Assembly: GCA_965205995.1 (NCBI GenBank)
Contig: OZ242200.1
Span: 1,984,001-2,048,000 of the forward strand
DNA from: MPNO01 sp965205995
Lineage (GTDB): Bacteria > Pseudomonadota > Alphaproteobacteria > MPNO01
Direction: 5' to 3'
Length of the DNA: 64,000 nt
This document shows, in pieces, positions 8,726 to 17,337 of the stretch; within the stretch, counting starts at the first letter, position 1; each line of letters begins with the position of its first letter. A program made the position numbers and the translations under genes. Under the pieces are notes generated by a model. It saw only the letters and a program-made list of their open reading frames with translations. It was not told the DNA's origin and searched no databases.

Positions 8726-9528
8726 TGGAAGATTTCGTTCTGCGCGCGCTGGGCGGCGGGATCGGGGCGGCGCTTGCCGCCGGGCCCGTCGGGTGTTTCG
8801 TGGTGTGGAGGCGGATGGCGTATTTCGGCGCCGCGCTGGCGCATGCGGTGCTGCTCGGCGTCGCGCTCGGTTTCCTGCTCGATATCGAACCGATGGTGGC
8901 GGTCTTCGCGATATGCCTCCTGCTGGCGGGAAGCCTGGTTCTGCTGGAGCGCCAGCGTTTCATTTCCGTCGATGCCCTGCTCGGGGTTCTGGCGCACGCC
9001 GTGTTCGCCGCCGGGCTCGTCGTCGTTGCGTTCATGGAACGGTTGCGGGTCGACCTCATCGGCTATCTTTTCGGCGACATCCTCTCGGTCGGCGTCGCCG
9101 ATCTCTGGCTGATCTTCGGAACCGCGGCCATCGTCACGGCTGCCCTTGCCTGGCAATGGCGCAACCTCCTCGCCGTGGCCGTCAACCAGGATCTCGCGGC
9201 GGCGGAAGGCGTGCCGGTGGAACGGGTTCGCCTCCTGCTCCTGTTCCTGCTTGCCGCGGTGATTGCGGTGGGAATGAAGATCGTCGGCATGCTGCTCGTC
9301 GTGGCGCTTGTGATCGTCCCCGCCGCCGCCGCGCGCCGCATGGTCGCGACGCCGGAGCAGATGGCGGTGGCCTCGACCGCGATCGGCGTCGCCTCGGTCG
9401 CCGCCGGCCTGTTCGCCTCGCTGGAGTGGGACGTTCCCGCCGGGCCGGCAATCGTGCTCGCGGCGAGCGGGGTATTCGCCGTCAGCCTGCTGCTTCCCGT
9501 TCGGGGACAATCCGGTGGGGACGGCTGA
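8725..9528 (+). CDS. znuB: Zinc ABC transporter permease
   Basis: 267 residues, a multi-spanning inner-membrane protein of the ABC-3 family. The start MEDFVLRALGGG overlaps the znuC stop by one base, which makes them translationally coupled. Family features include PVGCFVVWRRMAYFGAALAHAVLLGVALG near residues 24-52, the cytoplasmic helix GVPVERVRLLLLFLLA, and the MKIVGMLLVVALVIVPAAAARR segment. It forms the zinc channel with ZnuC and ZnuA. The operon order is znuA-znuC-znuB, all on the plus strand. Confidence 0.93.
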   Translation: MEDFVLRALGGGIGAALAAGPVGCFVVWRRMAYFGAALAHAVLLGVALGFLLDIEPMVAVFAICLLLAGSLVLLERQRFISVDALLGVLAHAVFAAGLVVVAFMERLRVDLIGYLFGDILSVGVADLWLIFGTAAIVTAALAWQWRNLLAVAVNQDLAAAEGVPVERVRLLLLFLLAAVIAVGMKIVGMLLVVALVIVPAAAARRMVATPEQMAVASTAIGVASVAAGLFASLEWDVPAGPAIVLAASGVFAVSLLLPVRGQSGGDG

Positions 9529-9584
9529 CCCGCGACGACGGCTCACCGCCGCATGGCGTCGCCGGCAGGCTTACGGCGGCGGCT

Positions 9585-11912
9585 TCAAATCGAGGCCTCT
9601 CGCGCCGAGCCGATCATCTCGTGCAGGTCGCTTTCGCTGAAAGGCACATGGCACAGGCGAATGGCGGCGGGCTGCAACGCGTCTTCCACCGCTCCCGCGA
9701 TGGCCGCCGGCACCGGAATGGTGCCGCCCTGCCCGGCCCCTTTCAGCCCGAGCGGGTTGAGCGGGCTGGGCGTTGCGATGTAGTCGATATCGACCCGCGG
9801 CATCTCTGCCGGCGTGGTGACGAGATAGTCCATCAAGGTCGCGGAGAGGATCTGGCCGTCCTCGTCGTAATGCACCTTTTCGAAGAAAGTGTTGCCGATC
9901 CCGAGGGCGATCCCGCCGAGCACCTGCCCGTCGGCGATCATCGGGTTGATCAGGTTCCCGAAATCCTCGACCGCCGCGTATCGCAGGATCGCGACCTTGC
10001 ATGTTGCCGTGTCGACCTCGACGACGACCGCATGGCAGCCCGTCGCAAAGGTGTTCGTGGCCGGAGAAAAACTCCCGATCATGCTCATGCCGGGACCGAA
10101 TTCGCGCAGAGCCAGGGGCGAGCCCGACTCGCCGAGCGAGACTTCGACGATATCCGCAAGCGTGATCCGGCGGGACGGCTCATGCGCAACCGCCACCGCG
10201 CCATCCCTGAGCGCGAGGTCGTCCACCGGCGCCTGCAAGAGGGTGGCCGCGAAGGCGAGTGCTCTTTCCCTGAGCTGTAGCGCCGCTCGATGGACGGCCG
10301 AGCCGGTCACCACGCCGGCGCGGCTCGCGAAGGTACCGATACTGTGTCGAACCTCCTCGGTATTGCCGGCGACCACGCGGACCCGGTCGAAGGGTAGGTC
10401 GAAGGCATCGGCGGCGATCTGGGCAAAGGCGGTCTTTTGCCCCTGACCCTGGGATGGCGTCCCCATGCGGACGGTGAGCGACCCGTCACGCTCCAGCGAC
10501 ATGCCGACCTCTTCGAAAGGGCCGAGACCGGTATCTTCGACGCAGCAGGCGATGCCGATCCCGATGTGGCGGCCCTCGCTTCGCGCCGCCTCCTGCTCCC
10601 GGCGGGTCGCGTCGTAGTCGATCATTTCGAGGGCCCGCTCCAGCAAAGCGGGCACGTTGCCGCTGTCATAGGTCCGGCTGGTCCCGTCGCGGGAGACGAA
10701 GCCGAGCGAATAGGGATACTCCTCAGGCGGGATCAGGTTCCGTCGGCGCAGCGCCGCCGCGTCGATGCCGATCTTCCGACCGGCGGCGTCGAGCAAGCGC
10801 TCCATGACGAAACAGGCCTGGGGCCGCCCGGCGCCTCGAACCGGCGCCACCGGTACGGTGTTGGTGTAGACGACGCCGCATTCGACGGCAAAATTCGGCA
10901 CCTTGTAGGGTCCCGGAATGTTGACCGCGGTGAGCAGCGGGACGACCGGTCCCCAGGGCACGTAGGCGCCGGTGTCGTGGAGGAAGCGGCCCCTGATTCC
11001 GAGAATCGTGCCCTCGTCGTCCAGGGCCATTTCCAGATCGTGGATCTGGGTCCGCTCGTGATAGGCAGCAATCAGATGCTCGGTGCGGTCCTCGATCCAT
11101 TTGATCGGCCGGTCCAGCTTCCGGGCGAGCACGGGAACCAGGATGTCTTCGACATAGGTCAAGCCCTTGTAGCCGAAGCCCCCGCCGACATCGCCGTTCA
11201 GTACCTGGACCGCCGATTCGTCGAGGTCGAGCGCGCGGGCTATCAACTGGCGGTGGACATAGGGAACCTGGGAGACGTTCCAGACGACCATCTTCTGCTG
11301 GATTCCGTCCCAAAGCGCGACCACGCCCCGGGTCTCCATCGCCTGGCCGGCCCCGCGCTGGATGGACAGGCGTTCGCGGACGATGTGCCGTGCCGTGGCA
11401 AAGGCCTGGCTGGGGTTGCCGGTCTCCAGCTTGATCTGCGCGGCGATATTGGAATCCCGATCGCCGTGAACTATCGGCGCGTCGGCCTTCGCCGCGCGCT
11501 CGAGATCGACAATGGCCGGCTTCGTGTCGTAGTCGACGTCAACGAGTTCCGCAGCGTCTTCGGCGAGGTAGCGGGTCTCGGCGACCACCGCGGCGATCGG
11601 CTCACCGACATATCGGACCTCCCTGTGGGCCAGCACCGGCGGTTCCGCCGGGTCCGGGAGCGCCGGATTGGGGTGGCCGTCCGGGAGGATCCGCGCCGCG
11701 GCGGGAAGATCCTCCGCCACGACCACGGCGATGACGCCTTTCAGCTTCCGCGCCTCGCTCGCGTCCACCGAGATCGCGGCCCGGGCGGCGGCGCTGCGCA
11801 CGATCGCGAGGTGCAGCATCCCGGGGTACCGGATATCGTCGACGAACCGTCCCCGGCCGGTAAGAAGCGCGCCGTCCTCGGTTCGTGCCTGCCGCTTCCC
11901 GAACAGGGTCAT
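9585..11912 (-). CDS. Molybdopterin-dependent xanthine-dehydrogenase-family large subunit (CoxL/form II type)
   Basis: 775 residues, the catalytic subunit of a molybdenum hydroxylase. N-terminal (a/b hammerhead) domain about 1-140, with GRGRFVDDI and YVGEPIAAVVA; Mo-cofactor domain onward with GDVGGGFGYKG. The loop that is AYRCSFR in true CO dehydrogenase (form I) is absent; the local sequence is VRGAGRPQACF, so this is not a form I CoxL. Near the C-terminus the usual K-G-x-G-E-G-G, which holds the catalytic base Glu, reads LKGAGQGGT, with Gln (codon CAG) replacing Glu. No FAD or 2Fe-2S subunit gene is adjacent, so partners would have to be encoded elsewhere. Activity is uncertain. Confidence 0.85.
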   Translation of the reverse strand: MTLFGKRQARTEDGALLTGRGRFVDDIRYPGMLHLAIVRSAAARAAISVDASEARKLKGVIAVVVAEDLPAAARILPDGHPNPALPDPAEPPVLAHREVRYVGEPIAAVVAETRYLAEDAAELVDVDYDTKPAIVDLERAAKADAPIVHGDRDSNIAAQIKLETGNPSQAFATARHIVRERLSIQRGAGQAMETRGVVALWDGIQQKMVVWNVSQVPYVHRQLIARALDLDESAVQVLNGDVGGGFGYKGLTYVEDILVPVLARKLDRPIKWIEDRTEHLIAAYHERTQIHDLEMALDDEGTILGIRGRFLHDTGAYVPWGPVVPLLTAVNIPGPYKVPNFAVECGVVYTNTVPVAPVRGAGRPQACFVMERLLDAAGRKIGIDAAALRRRNLIPPEEYPYSLGFVSRDGTSRTYDSGNVPALLERALEMIDYDATRREQEAARSEGRHIGIGIACCVEDTGLGPFEEVGMSLERDGSLTVRMGTPSQGQGQKTAFAQIAADAFDLPFDRVRVVAGNTEEVRHSIGTFASRAGVVTGSAVHRAALQLRERALAFAATLLQAPVDDLALRDGAVAVAHEPSRRITLADIVEVSLGESGSPLALREFGPGMSMIGSFSPATNTFATGCHAVVVEVDTATCKVAILRYAAVEDFGNLINPMIADGQVLGGIALGIGNTFFEKVHYDEDGQILSATLMDYLVTTPAEMPRVDIDYIATPSPLNPLGLKGAGQGGTIPVPAAIAGAVEDALQPAAIRLCHVPFSESDLHEMIGSAREASI
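9738..9752 (-). other. Glu-to-Gln substitution at the expected catalytic base
   Basis: In the minus-strand reading GLKGAGQGG the position after GAG is CAG (Gln). In most relatives this is GAG (Glu), the general base that activates the Mo-bound water. One base change would explain it. Coordinates are approximate to a few bases. Confidence 0.55.
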
Positions 11913-12439
11913 GTAGGCAGCTCCGGCCCGGCCCAGGCTCGCACGGTGCAGGGCCGCGCGGGCTTCTTCGATCGGCCGGTGCCGCGCGGATCGTCAGCGC
12001 AGGCATGGGCTGTCCGCGAAGGCCGCGGGATGACGCGGCCGATCCCGGCGCCGTTCACGCCGCTCCCCGGCATTATCGGCCCTCCGCGCACTTCGCCATG
12101 GCGGGGGAGCTGGCGCTGACTGGCATTCCTCATCTCATTGTCTTTGGCGGTTTCTCGGACATTTCGATGTCGATCATGCCATCCGTATCGGAATTGTAGC
12201 CGGAAACCACGGCGGGGACGACGGCGTGCTCTCCGAGCATTTTGGTGCGCCTGCGCATTTGACGCCGATCGCCGCGCTACGGTATGCGCCACCGGCCAAG
12301 TCACCGGCGCATCGATATCGTCAAGCGCGTCCCTGCCGGTTCCGCGGCGGTTCCGTGCTCTGCGGTCGGCAACGTCTCGACCTCGCGATGCCGATCCGTA
12401 AATTTGACCTTTGGCGGGCGTCGATTGGAGAGCGCGAAG
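11913..12439. other. Long divergent intergenic region
   Basis: About 530 bp between the molybdenum-hydroxylase gene and the flavin monooxygenase gene. All open frames here have poor codon usage and I could not assign any. It presumably carries two divergent promoters; no clear operator was seen. Confidence 0.35.
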
Positions 12440-13654
12440 ATGACATCGAGCCGTACCAGGGCAGACCGTGCCGATCGCGACCGGCTGATTGCAGCCGCAC
12501 GGGCGCTGTCGCCGACGATCAGCGCCGACGCCGAGAGCGCGGAAAAGGCGCGCAGGATTTCCGCGCCGGTCTATGCGGCGATCAAGGATGCCGGTTTTTT
12601 CCGCATTCTGCTGCCGCGCCGGTTCGGCGGCTACGAGCTCGACCTGGAGACCGCGATCACCGTGATCCTCGAGCTGTCCGCGGCGTGCGGGTCCACCGGC
12701 TGGGTCGCGAGCTGCGGCATTTCCCACCAGTGGATGGTCGCGCAGTTCCCGCTGGCGTGTCAGGAGGAGATTTGGGCCGACGGCCCCGACAAGCTGGTCG
12801 TGACCTCGTTCCCGCCGACCGGTAGCTGCGAGCGGGTCGATGGCGGCTTTCGCATCGACGGGACCTGGCGCTATGCCAGCGGCTGCGACTATGCCGATGT
12901 CGCGCTGCTCGGCGTCGCGCTGCCGGCGGCGGGGGAGGGCGCGCGCGCGGTTCCGGGGTTCGTGGTCGTGCCGATGTCGGATTGCGGGATAGCCGAAGAC
13001 TGGGACACGATGGGGCTCGCGGCGACCGGCAGCCACGCGGTGGTCGCCAAAGACGTCTTCGTGCCGGACTATCGGAGCCTGTCGGCGGAGATTTTCGTCT
13101 CCACCGACACGCCGGGGCAAATCGCCTTCGAAACCAATCTCGGGCGGTATCCGGTCTTTTCGCTCGGCGCCCACGGCTTGTCCGCGACGGCGGTCGGGTG
13201 TCTTCAGGGCGCGCTGGATCACTTCGTCGCGCTGTTGGCCGATTGGCGAGTGCGCGGCAGCGGGGCGGGCGCCGGTGCCAGGGTCGCCGAGTTTCCTGCC
13301 GTCCAGATGCGGGTCGGGCACGCGGCGATGGCCCTCAAGGCGGCGAAGGCGCTGATGTTCTCGGAGATCGAGGACACGCGGCGCGCGGTCATCGACCGGG
13401 GCGCGCTGTTGGGCCGCGGCGAGCGTTTGGAGAACAGGGTCGTCCAGGCCTATGTCGTCCAGCTCGCCTTGCAGGGGCTCGACGCCTTGTGGGGTGCGAC
13501 CGGTGCGACCGGCATTCATCGCGCCGAGCCGGTCCAGCGCGCCTGGCGCGACGCGCATGCCGTTGCCCACCACGCGTTCTTCAACTGGGACGTCCACTCG
13601 GCGATGTACGGCCAGGCCCGGCTCGGGATCGAGCCTCACGGCGCGCCCTATTGA
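12440..13654 (+). CDS. Acyl-CoA-dehydrogenase-fold flavin-dependent monooxygenase (HsaA/HpaB-like)
   Basis: 404 residues from ATG 12440, preceded by TTGGAGAG; the longer upstream extension is not protein-like. N-terminal helical domain about 1-125 with ISAPVYAAIKDAGFFRILLPRRFGG and CGSTGWV; middle beta domain about 130-220 with FRIDGTWRYASGCDYAD; C-terminal helical domain with the tail ALWGATGATGIHRAEPVQRAWRDAHAVAHHAFFNWD. This tail is typical of the oxygenase component of two-component FMNH2/FADH2 monooxygenases (HsaA, DszC type), not of true dehydrogenases, which have a catalytic glutamate. A separate flavin reductase is expected but is not adjacent. Confidence 0.82.
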   Translation: MTSSRTRADRADRDRLIAAARALSPTISADAESAEKARRISAPVYAAIKDAGFFRILLPRRFGGYELDLETAITVILELSAACGSTGWVASCGISHQWMVAQFPLACQEEIWADGPDKLVVTSFPPTGSCERVDGGFRIDGTWRYASGCDYADVALLGVALPAAGEGARAVPGFVVVPMSDCGIAEDWDTMGLAATGSHAVVAKDVFVPDYRSLSAEIFVSTDTPGQIAFETNLGRYPVFSLGAHGLSATAVGCLQGALDHFVALLADWRVRGSGAGAGARVAEFPAVQMRVGHAAMALKAAKALMFSEIEDTRRAVIDRGALLGRGERLENRVVQAYVVQLALQGLDALWGATGATGIHRAEPVQRAWRDAHAVAHHAFFNWDVHSAMYGQARLGIEPHGAPY

Positions 13655-13796
13655 CCGCGCCGGTGCAAATCCTCGCCGCCGTTCCCAGGGTCGACCTCTG
13701 ACCTGCTCCCCGGCGACTGGTCCGGTTTGAATGCTAGTGAATTGATGGATTCTCGGCCAAGCTGGATGGCCGGCGAAAGATGAAAGGGAGATATCG

Positions 13797-15296
13797 ATGT
13801 GCGGCTTCGTGTGCCTTTGGCAAGTGGACGATCCGGCGCTGGCGCGGCGAATGATCGACAGGATCGCCCACCGCGGACCCGACGGCATCGAGATCAAGCG
13901 CATCCCCGGTGTACCGGCCGTGATGGCGCACTGCCGACTCGCGATCATCGATCCTGAAAATGCCACCCAGCCGATCCATGGCAAGGAAGAAGTTCTCGTT
14001 GCCAATGGCGAGATCTACAACTATGCCGATCTGCGAGCGGTTCTCGGCGAAAGCGGGTTCGAGACCGGCGGCGACAGCGAGACCATCCTGCGCCTTTTTC
14101 GTTCGGGCGAACCGCGGTGGATTGCCAAGCTCGACGGGATGTTCGCATTCGTTCTCGCGACACCGAACCGCGTTATTGCCGCCCGCGATCCGCTCGGCAT
14201 CAAGCCCCTGTACAAGGCCAGGCTCGGCGGCGGAATCGTCTTCGCATCGGAGCTGAAGGCATTCGACGATATCGCTGTGGACGATGTCGAAGAGATTGCC
14301 CCCGGCGTCATGTACGACAGTGTGGACGGGCCTCGCAAATGGTACCGCATGCCGCAGGGCGCCGCGGAAATGCTTCCCGGCGAAGATCCGGAACCGATGT
14401 GGCGGGAGCTGCGGATCGTGCTCGAAACCGCGATACGCAAATGGATGGTCGCCGATGTGGAGGTCGGTTGTTTTCTCTCCGGCGGCCTGGATTCCTCGAT
14501 CATCGCCGCGCTCGCGGCGCGTGCGAACGGCCAACCCCTGAAGACTTTCTCGGTCGGCACCGCCGGGAGCCCGGATCTGGAAGCGGCACGGCTGGTAGCC
14601 GATCACATCGGCTCCGACCACCATGAGCTGGTCTTCACCGCCGACGACGTGGCCGGCGCCTTGTCGGACGTGGTCTATCACCTGGAAAGCGCCGATAGGG
14701 ACGTCGTGCGGAGCGCCCTGCCGACCCACTTCGCCGCCACGCTCGCGCGGCGACACGTCAAGGCGGTGCTGACGGGCGAGGGAGCGGACGAACTCTTCGC
14801 CGGATATCGCTACCACCATGCCTATGCCGAAAGTCCGCGCGCGCTCGCCGACGAGATCACACGCTCGCTTTGCGCCATGTACAACATCAATCTGCAACGC
14901 GTGGACCGCATCACCATGGCTCAGGGGCTGGAGGCGAGAACCCCGTTCCTCGACCGCGATCTCATCGCGTTCGCCCAATCCATCCCGGCGTCTCTCAAGA
15001 TGAAGGTGGTCGACGAAAGGACGCGCGCGACAACGGAGAAATGGGTGCTGCGCAAAGCCTGCGAAGATTTGCTTCCCGCCGAGGTCGTATGGCGCAAGAA
15101 GGCCCAGTTCGACGAAGGCACCGGCACGGTTCTCGCACTCGGGCGGGTATTGTCGGAGAAGATCGGGTCATCCGGTGCGGCCGATCGCGCACGCGAAGGG
15201 GAGTTTTACGAAAACCTGATTCGCGAACGATACAACCAGCCCGCGCTCATTTTCGATAACGCCGGAAAGTGGACCGCTCAACGCGTTGCCGCGTAA
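13797..15296 (+). CDS. asnB: Asparagine synthase (glutamine-hydrolysing)
   Basis: 499 residues with a good ribosome site (AAAGGGAG). The N-terminal Ntn-type glutaminase begins with the catalytic Cys2 (MCGFVCLW) and has HRGPDG and VANGEIYNY. The C-terminal synthetase has the PPi loop CFLSGGLDSSI (about 222-232) and the TGEGADELFAGYRYH motif. It would transfer glutamine ammonia to an activated aspartate or another carboxylate. It is shorter than many AsnB proteins (550-640). The gene converges with a SAM methyltransferase 72 bp away, so a specialised amide-forming role is possible, but housekeeping asparagine synthesis is equally consistent. Confidence 0.88.
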   Translation: MCGFVCLWQVDDPALARRMIDRIAHRGPDGIEIKRIPGVPAVMAHCRLAIIDPENATQPIHGKEEVLVANGEIYNYADLRAVLGESGFETGGDSETILRLFRSGEPRWIAKLDGMFAFVLATPNRVIAARDPLGIKPLYKARLGGGIVFASELKAFDDIAVDDVEEIAPGVMYDSVDGPRKWYRMPQGAAEMLPGEDPEPMWRELRIVLETAIRKWMVADVEVGCFLSGGLDSSIIAALAARANGQPLKTFSVGTAGSPDLEAARLVADHIGSDHHELVFTADDVAGALSDVVYHLESADRDVVRSALPTHFAATLARRHVKAVLTGEGADELFAGYRYHHAYAESPRALADEITRSLCAMYNINLQRVDRITMAQGLEARTPFLDRDLIAFAQSIPASLKMKVVDERTRATTEKWVLRKACEDLLPAEVVWRKKAQFDEGTGTVLALGRVLSEKIGSSGAADRAREGEFYENLIRERYNQPALIFDNAGKWTAQRVAA

Positions 15297-15368
15297 CCGG
15301 GGCCCCACGCCTTCCCTCGCACGCGGGCGCACCGCGCATGGGCATCACCCAGATTTCCTTCCGGCGCC

Positions 15369-16241
15369 TCAAGCCGTCAACAGCTGTCGTAAAGGCAGCT
15401 CCCGTACCTCCGCCTCGGGGCGGGACAAATAAAATTCCGCCACGAATTGACCTTCCGCCTCCAGATCGATCGGATCGACATCCCGGCTTTTCAGTTGCTC
15501 GACCACTTGTCTTTGCTCTTCCGTCGAGGCGAATTTTCTCTGCCGGAAATATCGACCGGTCAGCTTCTCGGTTATATACCCCCATCGTCCGAGAGCATTT
15601 TCGATCCGGTCATAAGGAAACATTCTTAACACAAAGTTCGCAATCCAGGCCGGTTGCCTTTCCGTCAGGGGCAACATCAATTTCTTGAAGCTTTTCTCGG
15701 TCACATAACCGACGCATCCGGTCGATATCATCAGATCCACCGGCTCTAAGTCTTGCCGAGCGTCCGCCGGCAAGGTTTCCTGTTCGAGATTAAGCGGCAA
15801 TCCCACGTCGATCAAACCGATTTCCTCGGCGAAGGCGACGGCGTTTTCAGCCTGATCGATACCAATCACTCTTAAATCTCCTGGATCTCCCAACTCCTCG
15901 AAAAATTGATGATCGTTTTGGATAACCTCTTCCGGCGTGGCATCTTCCAATTCATCCTGCGTCCAGCGGTCGTAAAGTTCGTCCATGGAGAGGTCGTATT
16001 TCAACAGTGCGGCGTTGACGCCGTAGGAGCAACCCAAGTCCAAAACGCAGATTCCGTCTTGTTCGCGTCGACGACGAAGCTGGGAAATGAGTTTTTGAAA
16101 TAACGGTTTGGCCTCGACAGGGATAACGTAATCGAGTTTTTGCAGGGTACTGAAATAGGCTCGCGGATCGCGTCTGTCGTAGATCGATCCCATATCGAGC
16201 TTGGCTTCATTAATGCCCGAAAAGTCGGCGCCGCTACGCAT
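15369..16241 (-). CDS. Class I SAM-dependent methyltransferase
   Basis: 290 residues. Motif I is VCVLDLGCSYGVNA-like (about residues 65-78), the acidic end of strand beta-2 is VIGIDQAENAVAFAEE, and PVDLMISTGCVGYVTEKSF corresponds to motif II/III. The substrate is unknown; the fold resembles small-molecule methyltransferases. A good ribosome site (AAAGGAG) is six bases before the ATG. Base composition is clearly lower in GC than the neighbours, consistent with acquisition from elsewhere. It faces asnB and is backed by the IS256 remnant, whose end lies 160 bp upstream and may have removed the native promoter. Confidence 0.75.
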   Translation of the reverse strand: MRSGADFSGINEAKLDMGSIYDRRDPRAYFSTLQKLDYVIPVEAKPLFQKLISQLRRRREQDGICVLDLGCSYGVNAALLKYDLSMDELYDRWTQDELEDATPEEVIQNDHQFFEELGDPGDLRVIGIDQAENAVAFAEEIGLIDVGLPLNLEQETLPADARQDLEPVDLMISTGCVGYVTEKSFKKLMLPLTERQPAWIANFVLRMFPYDRIENALGRWGYITEKLTGRYFRQRKFASTEEQRQVVEQLKSRDVDPIDLEAEGQFVAEFYLSRPEAEVRELPLRQLLTA

Positions 16242-16411
16242 CTTGTTCTCCTTTGGCAGTAGGTTGCAGGCGCGAATGCGCGAACGCGCAATTGCCTAAC
16301 CCCGGTTTGAGCCAAGAGCGTAGGCAAAGACGCCAAGATGTTGGAACGGAGAGATTTTAGCACGTCTTCCGATAAATCGCAACCGTATCCTGCGACAGGT
16401 AATTTCATGGG

Positions 16412-17065
16412 TTATGTGTCAGTGAAAATGGGATACTGATTCCCTGGGCTTTGTTTTTGCGGCTGAAGACGGCGCAGAGGATGCGGTCCATTGAGGTTCT
16501 GTCCTGGAAGGTTCCCATGGGTCTCGTTCCGCGCCGGACCTCTCGGAATCTTCGTTCGATGGCGTTTGTGATTCTGTCCTGCTTGCGTTCGGCCTGGGTT
16601 GGGTATCGGAAGCAGGTGAGCAGGTCGTCGAGGTCGTTTCGCAAGCAGGCGACGTCCTTTGGATAGGTATTTTCCCAGGCGTCGGCGAAGCGGCGCGCGG
16701 CGCCGAGCGCCTCGGTCCGGTTGGCGGCGTTCATGATGGCGTGGAGGCCGGCCTTGACGGCGTCGCGGTCGGGTCTGCGGACCTTGTCGAGGACGTTTCT
16801 GATCTTGTGCGCCCAGCGGCGCTGCGGGGGGATGCCGGGATAGACGATCGACAGGGCGGCGATCAGGCCCTGGCCGCCCCCCGCCTTCGCGGGGGCAGGC
16901 TCTGGCGCAGATCGTCTCGATCCCCTCGCCGGTGAGCCCGCGGCGGTAGAGATCGGTGAGGAATCGTTCCCACTCGCCGGCGCTCTCGCTGGCAGCCAGG
17001 CGGAAGTCGACGATCTCCTTCCTGCCGTCGGGGCGGAGACCCAGCGCCACCCAGCCCCTGGTACA
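16412..17065 (-). pseudogene. IS256-family transposase remnant, 5'-truncated and frameshifted
   Basis: Two minus-strand frames together give the C-terminal two thirds of an IS256-type (Mutator) transposase. The first, VALGLRPDGRKEIVDF...TGEGIETICA, carries the catalytic-core sequence. The second, GGQGLIAALSIVYPGIPPQRRWAHKIRNVL...NAIERRFREVRRGTRPMG, is the conserved tail. They are separated by a non-triplet insertion at about 16877-16903 made of a G/C palindrome. The N-terminal third and the corresponding element end are absent. It cannot encode a working transposase. Confidence 0.85.
16878..16895. repeat. Palindromic mini-repeat inserted in the IS256 remnant
   Basis: CCCCCGC (16878-16884), CTTC, GCGGGGG (16889-16895): a perfect 7-bp stem with a 4-base loop. 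The sequence around it (CCCGCGAAGGCGGG when read on the minus strand) looks like the short palindromic repeats scattered between genes in many alphaproteobacteria. Here it interrupts ICA/GGQGLIAAL of the transposase and shifts the frame. Confidence 0.55.
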
Positions 17066-17337
17066 TTATTGCGCCGCCGCGCAGGTACGTGGTCCCGCCG
17101 CCGTTGACACATCCTGGGGCCCATATCAACTATGGCAATCGGTACGTTGGCGGAATGGCGGTCTGCCCGCGAGGCTCGGACGACCCTGACGATGTCGTCC
17201 CGACCCTTTGTGCGAAAATGAAGTCGGGGATGAGCCGGATGAGGAGTTCGCCGTCGGGCGAGCGGCATATGAGCGCGGCGTCAGCCTCTCTGGCTTGAGT
17301 ATGACACGCAGGCACGCCGCACGATAATCGGGAGAAA

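Noticed and set aside
4618..9062. Internal alternative frames over the monooxygenase, bicupin and zinc-transport genes
   Set aside because: High-GC shadow frames; the real genes have complete family motifs.
15120..15200. Possible additional small gene at the asnB 3' end
   Set aside because: Only overlapping shadow frames without ribosome site or recognisable sequence.
16247..16408. Short minus-strand frame MKLPVAGYGCDLSEDV... upstream of the methyltransferase, considered as a precursor peptide
   Set aside because: It has no processing-enzyme neighbours, runs on into the methyltransferase region in another frame and lacks a ribosome site; most likely leader or debris.
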